A stretch of 64,000 nt of DNA from JABMQB01 sp963678235 (GTDB lineage: Bacteria > Bacteroidota > Bacteroidia > Bacteroidales > Prolixibacteraceae): assembly GCA_963678235.1 (NCBI GenBank), contig OY782766.1:4216001-4280000 (forward strand). Direction: 5' to 3'. The notes under the pieces were generated by a model, which saw only the letters and a list, made by a program, of their open reading frames with translations, was not told the origin of the DNA and made no database searches. Shown here one piece after another: positions 61,488 through 64,000 of the stretch; positions within the stretch are counted from its first letter, which is position 1; the number at the start of each line of letters is the position of its first letter. Position numbers and translations under genes: made by a program.

Positions 61488-64000
61488 TTAATTTAGGTTC
61501 AAACTTATTTTAATCCCGGTTCTTGTTTGCTTCATATCTTCAAAACCTACAACAAAATCTACATCAATCATCAATAAGATACCGCGCAAGCCATAACCAA
61601 GTTCTGCGTAATGCTTCATGTTTTCGGTATGAAGGTAGTTTACAAAAAGGTTTTCCCTGATTAATGTCCTGTTCAGGATTGGCAGCCTTTTTAGGATGAT
61701 TTTTTCAAAGTTGCCGATGAGGTGACCTTCCAGAAAATAATCCCTTGAAGCGGCTTCGTAGTAATCAAGCAATTGAAATTTATTGCTTTCGTTGGCAAAG
61801 GCAAACAAGCGGTCGTTGGCATTAAAATACCTAAAGTCCTGGGCAAAAAGCACATCGTTATTCAGAAACTTGCCTGCATCCAATCTGTATTCAAGGGTAC
61901 TGCTAAATCCAATCCGAAGGTTTTGGGTCAGGTTCATTTCCAATAACTCGTAATTAGCTTCGCCTCCAATTGTTGTTTTATAATTCATGCCAATTGTAGG
62001 GAATTTGCAGCTTGCAGGATACTTAATGTTATTTCTGATCCTGTACCTCTGTTTGTGCCTGTAGGTAAACCCAAAGCGGGCAATGGATGATGTACTAGCA
62101 CCTAACTGCCAATTCTCCAAGCCCTCTATTTCAGGGATATTGTTCGTATATTCTTTGTTTTTACGGTTGATCATTTTAAAACCCGAGTGGTTTTCCAGGG
62201 GCGATCGGTTTGTATAATCAAAACCAATAGTTGCCTGAAAACCATTAAAAATTTCAGTGCCGCCGCTGATGTTTACATATTTCTTTTCATAAAATTTTTG
62301 AAAATTGTCTTCTAGCTCAAGGGTATAGAAGGAAGTTTCCATAGGTTTCAAGGCATATTTATTTTTAAAGTCGGCTGTTACCTTCCCGCCCGATGCCCTA
62401 AACCAGCTTCTTTTAATTCCATTAATAAGGTAATAAACCGATCCATTTGCATTCACTGCTTGCCGCGAAAAGGCATAAGATAATTCCGACGATGCATACA
62501 AGCGTTTGCCCAATGTGTCACGAAGGCTGTAATTGAAAGGGAAGGATAATTTAAATCCATCAACCGTATTAAATTCAATTTCGGAAATGGATATTAAGCC
62601 CGGAACAGAGAGGCTGGAACTAAACCTCGCACTATCTTCTTCGTACCGATAGGTTCTGCCCATAATCACATCTTTGAATTTAAATTTACGCATGGAGTTT
62701 CGTATCGAATCTTTATACTCAGGAGTACTTTGGACCTGCATTATTGAATCTTTCTCACCAAACGAACTATTTTCTTTTTGTGTTAAAGGAATTGGCCTTA
62801 GCTCTGCCCAATAAAGGGAATCGTTTTTTGTCACATCGCCTTGCACCTTCACCCGTTCTTTTATTTCCAAAGGCTCGGGCGGCATGGTTCTTTTCACTTC
62901 TTTCTCGAGAAGTTTCTCCAGTTTGTACATTTCCCGGTTCGACAAATCTTCTTTTTGCATTAGGGCATTAATCTTTTCCTGTTCTTTTGTTGGTTCGATT
63001 TGTTGGACTGTGGTTTTTTCCTCCTTCTGATACATGGAATCAAGAACATGTTTGTCTGCCGTTACTTTTTGATTAATTACATCTAAAAAAGTGTGGTCGA
63101 GCTGATCGTTCAATGACAGCGAATAATCGGAAAACGATGCCACATAATTATATTTCATTCCAATCCCTAAAACTGAAATATCCATCTCGAAATCGAGGCT
63201 GGTTGGCATCCATGTATTGTCATCCACCATGGCGTATATTTGGCGCATTTGCACGTCCATAAAGGGCATGCTAAACTTTAAATCGGCGGAATGAATATTC
63301 CAATAATTTTCCACAATATTGATAAACCCTTCAAAAGTACCTTTGCCTTTCACTTTCGGGCTTACCTTGATTTTATTGATAAGCTTGCCCTGGTCTTCAA
63401 AAACACCCATCAATTCAAAATTGTATTTTTTCAGGGCGAACCTGCCAACTGGCGAAACAATCCCATAGTCGGAAACATTATACAGGTTTGTGGTGATCAT
63501 TTCCAACGGACTGGTGTTATTGTCGGCTCCGGAAACGTGCATTGCTATTACTTCCTGATCGAGTTTGTCGGGCAATTCAAAATGGATTTTATTAATCGAT
63601 TCCATCACAAAAGGCTTGTCTTTTTCGACGCCTTCTTTCTCAAATTGTTTCTTAAAAACCTTTGGTATTTTGTGCACAACACCACTTCCTTTCAGATATA
63701 ATTTGCAGTCGTATTCCGACACCTGGTTGGTGTAATAAGGTGCCATGGCAATTGCCCTTCTCATCACATAATATGCCGGGTCTTCGCCCGATGCCAATAC
63801 TTTTATTTCTTTTATCCGGATGTTTTGGGGTACAAACACAATTCTGGTTTCAATAAATGTGCTGTCAATTTTAAATTTTTCGCGGTGGCTTTTATACCCA
63901 ATATATTGAAACAGCACTTCCCATTCGCCGGGTGAAAGTTTTAACTCAAAATTGCCATCAAGGTTTGAGGTCGTTCCTGTTTTAAGTGTCGGAACATAAA
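61488..64000 (-). CDS. DUF5686-type outer-membrane protein (5' end missing)
   Basis: The frame is open to the right edge of the window, so the N terminus is missing; at least 837 residues are present. Seen: at the edge a CarboxypepD_reg-like beta domain (DGNFELKLSPGEWEVLFQYI), then EIKVLASGEDPAYYVMRRAI and a long soluble region, and a C-terminal beta-barrel-like part (from about residue 470) ending KQTRTGIKISLNLN. This matches the DUF5686 family of Bacteroidota. A GTG at 63917 is not the true start, because the conserved beta domain lies upstream of it. It is convergent with the LVIVD gene, 35 bp away. Confidence 0.85.
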   Translation of the reverse strand, partial: YVPTLKTGTTSNLDGNFELKLSPGEWEVLFQYIGYKSHREKFKIDSTFIETRIVFVPQNIRIKEIKVLASGEDPAYYVMRRAIAMAPYYTNQVSEYDCKLYLKGSGVVHKIPKVFKKQFEKEGVEKDKPFVMESINKIHFELPDKLDQEVIAMHVSGADNNTSPLEMITTNLYNVSDYGIVSPVGRFALKKYNFELMGVFEDQGKLINKIKVSPKVKGKGTFEGFINIVENYWNIHSADLKFSMPFMDVQMRQIYAMVDDNTWMPTSLDFEMDISVLGIGMKYNYVASFSDYSLSLNDQLDHTFLDVINQKVTADKHVLDSMYQKEEKTTVQQIEPTKEQEKINALMQKEDLSNREMYKLEKLLEKEVKRTMPPEPLEIKERVKVQGDVTKNDSLYWAELRPIPLTQKENSSFGEKDSIMQVQSTPEYKDSIRNSMRKFKFKDVIMGRTYRYEEDSARFSSSLSVPGLISISEIEFNTVDGFKLSFPFNYSLRDTLGKRLYASSELSYAFSRQAVNANGSVYYLINGIKRSWFRASGGKVTADFKNKYALKPMETSFYTLELEDNFQKFYEKKYVNISGGTEIFNGFQATIGFDYTNRSPLENHSGFKMINRKNKEYTNNIPEIEGLENWQLGASTSSIARFGFTYRHKQRYRIRNNIKYPASCKFPTIGMNYKTTIGGEANYELLEMNLTQNLRIGFSSTLEYRLDAGKFLNNDVLFAQDFRYFNANDRLFAFANESNKFQLLDYYEAASRDYFLEGHLIGNFEKIILKRLPILNRTLIRENLFVNYLHTENMKHYAELGYGLRGILLMIDVDFVVGFEDMKQTRTGIKISLNLN

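Noticed and set aside
63915..63917. GTG as the start of the last minus-strand gene
   Set aside because: The same frame continues to the window edge and encodes a recognisable beta domain upstream, so the gene is simply cut by the window.

Overview
This 64-kb window is chromosomal DNA of a Bacteroidota bacterium, probably class Bacteroidia in the neighbourhood of Marinilabiliales; the order-level guess is inference. The evidence is threefold. The division/cell-wall (dcw) cluster has the Bacteroidota order mraZ-rsmH-ftsL-ftsI-murE-mraY-murD-ftsW-murG-murC-ftsQ-ftsA-ftsZ-yqeY. Two proteins carry C-terminal type IX secretion (T9SS) sorting domains. Several promoters fit the Bacteroidota sigma-ABfr consensus (TTG, then TAnnTTTG). 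The DNA is AT-rich. I see no rRNA, tRNA, CRISPR array, transposase or prophage gene.

Region by region. 1-3.9 kb: tail of an unknown gene, an exported alkaline phosphatase, a BASS-family transporter and a PlsC-type acyltransferase. 3.9-5.9 kb (minus strand): a GlsA/GlsB-like acyltransferase pair, likely for N-acyl amino-acid (glycine-type) lipids. 6.2-23.1 kb: the dcw cluster, about 17 kb on the plus strand, preceded by four 10-bp direct repeats that look like an MraZ operator. It is unusual in having two tandem ftsZ genes: the downstream copy has the usual FtsA-binding C-terminal peptide, while the upstream copy ends in what looks like an amphipathic membrane-binding helix. MurE has the DNPR motif of meso-diaminopimelate-adding enzymes.

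23.2-32.5 kb (minus strand): an envelope and cofactor block (PpiD-like folding factor, CNNM/CorC protein, LptC, TPR protein, CoaX, NadC, NadB). 32.8-39.3 kb: a MarR regulator with a palindromic operator candidate, then an RND efflux system (fusion protein, pump, TolC-type channel). 39.3-44.7 kb (minus strand): an RprX/RprY-like two-component system followed by an SDR, an Asp/Glu racemase homologue, a MazG-like protein and a DlgD/YiaK-like dehydrogenase. An Asp-rich secreted protein is divergent from the histidine kinase with its own strong promoter. 45.8-51.8 kb (minus strand): an Asp-box (BNR) repeat protein and two tandem Tat-exported Gfo/Idh/MocA oxidoreductases, one lacking the usual motif lysine. 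52.0-53.0 kb: AhpC and OsmC peroxide-defence genes. 53.2-64 kb: a small lipoprotein with a large T9SS Asp-box protein, a CD225/DUF2752 membrane pair, an MFS (AmpG-like) transporter, an LVIVD-repeat T9SS protein, and a DUF5686-type outer-membrane protein that runs off the right edge.

The best candidates for something undescribed are the two-FtsZ arrangement with divergent tails, and the two-component system coupled to a divergently transcribed acidic secreted protein.
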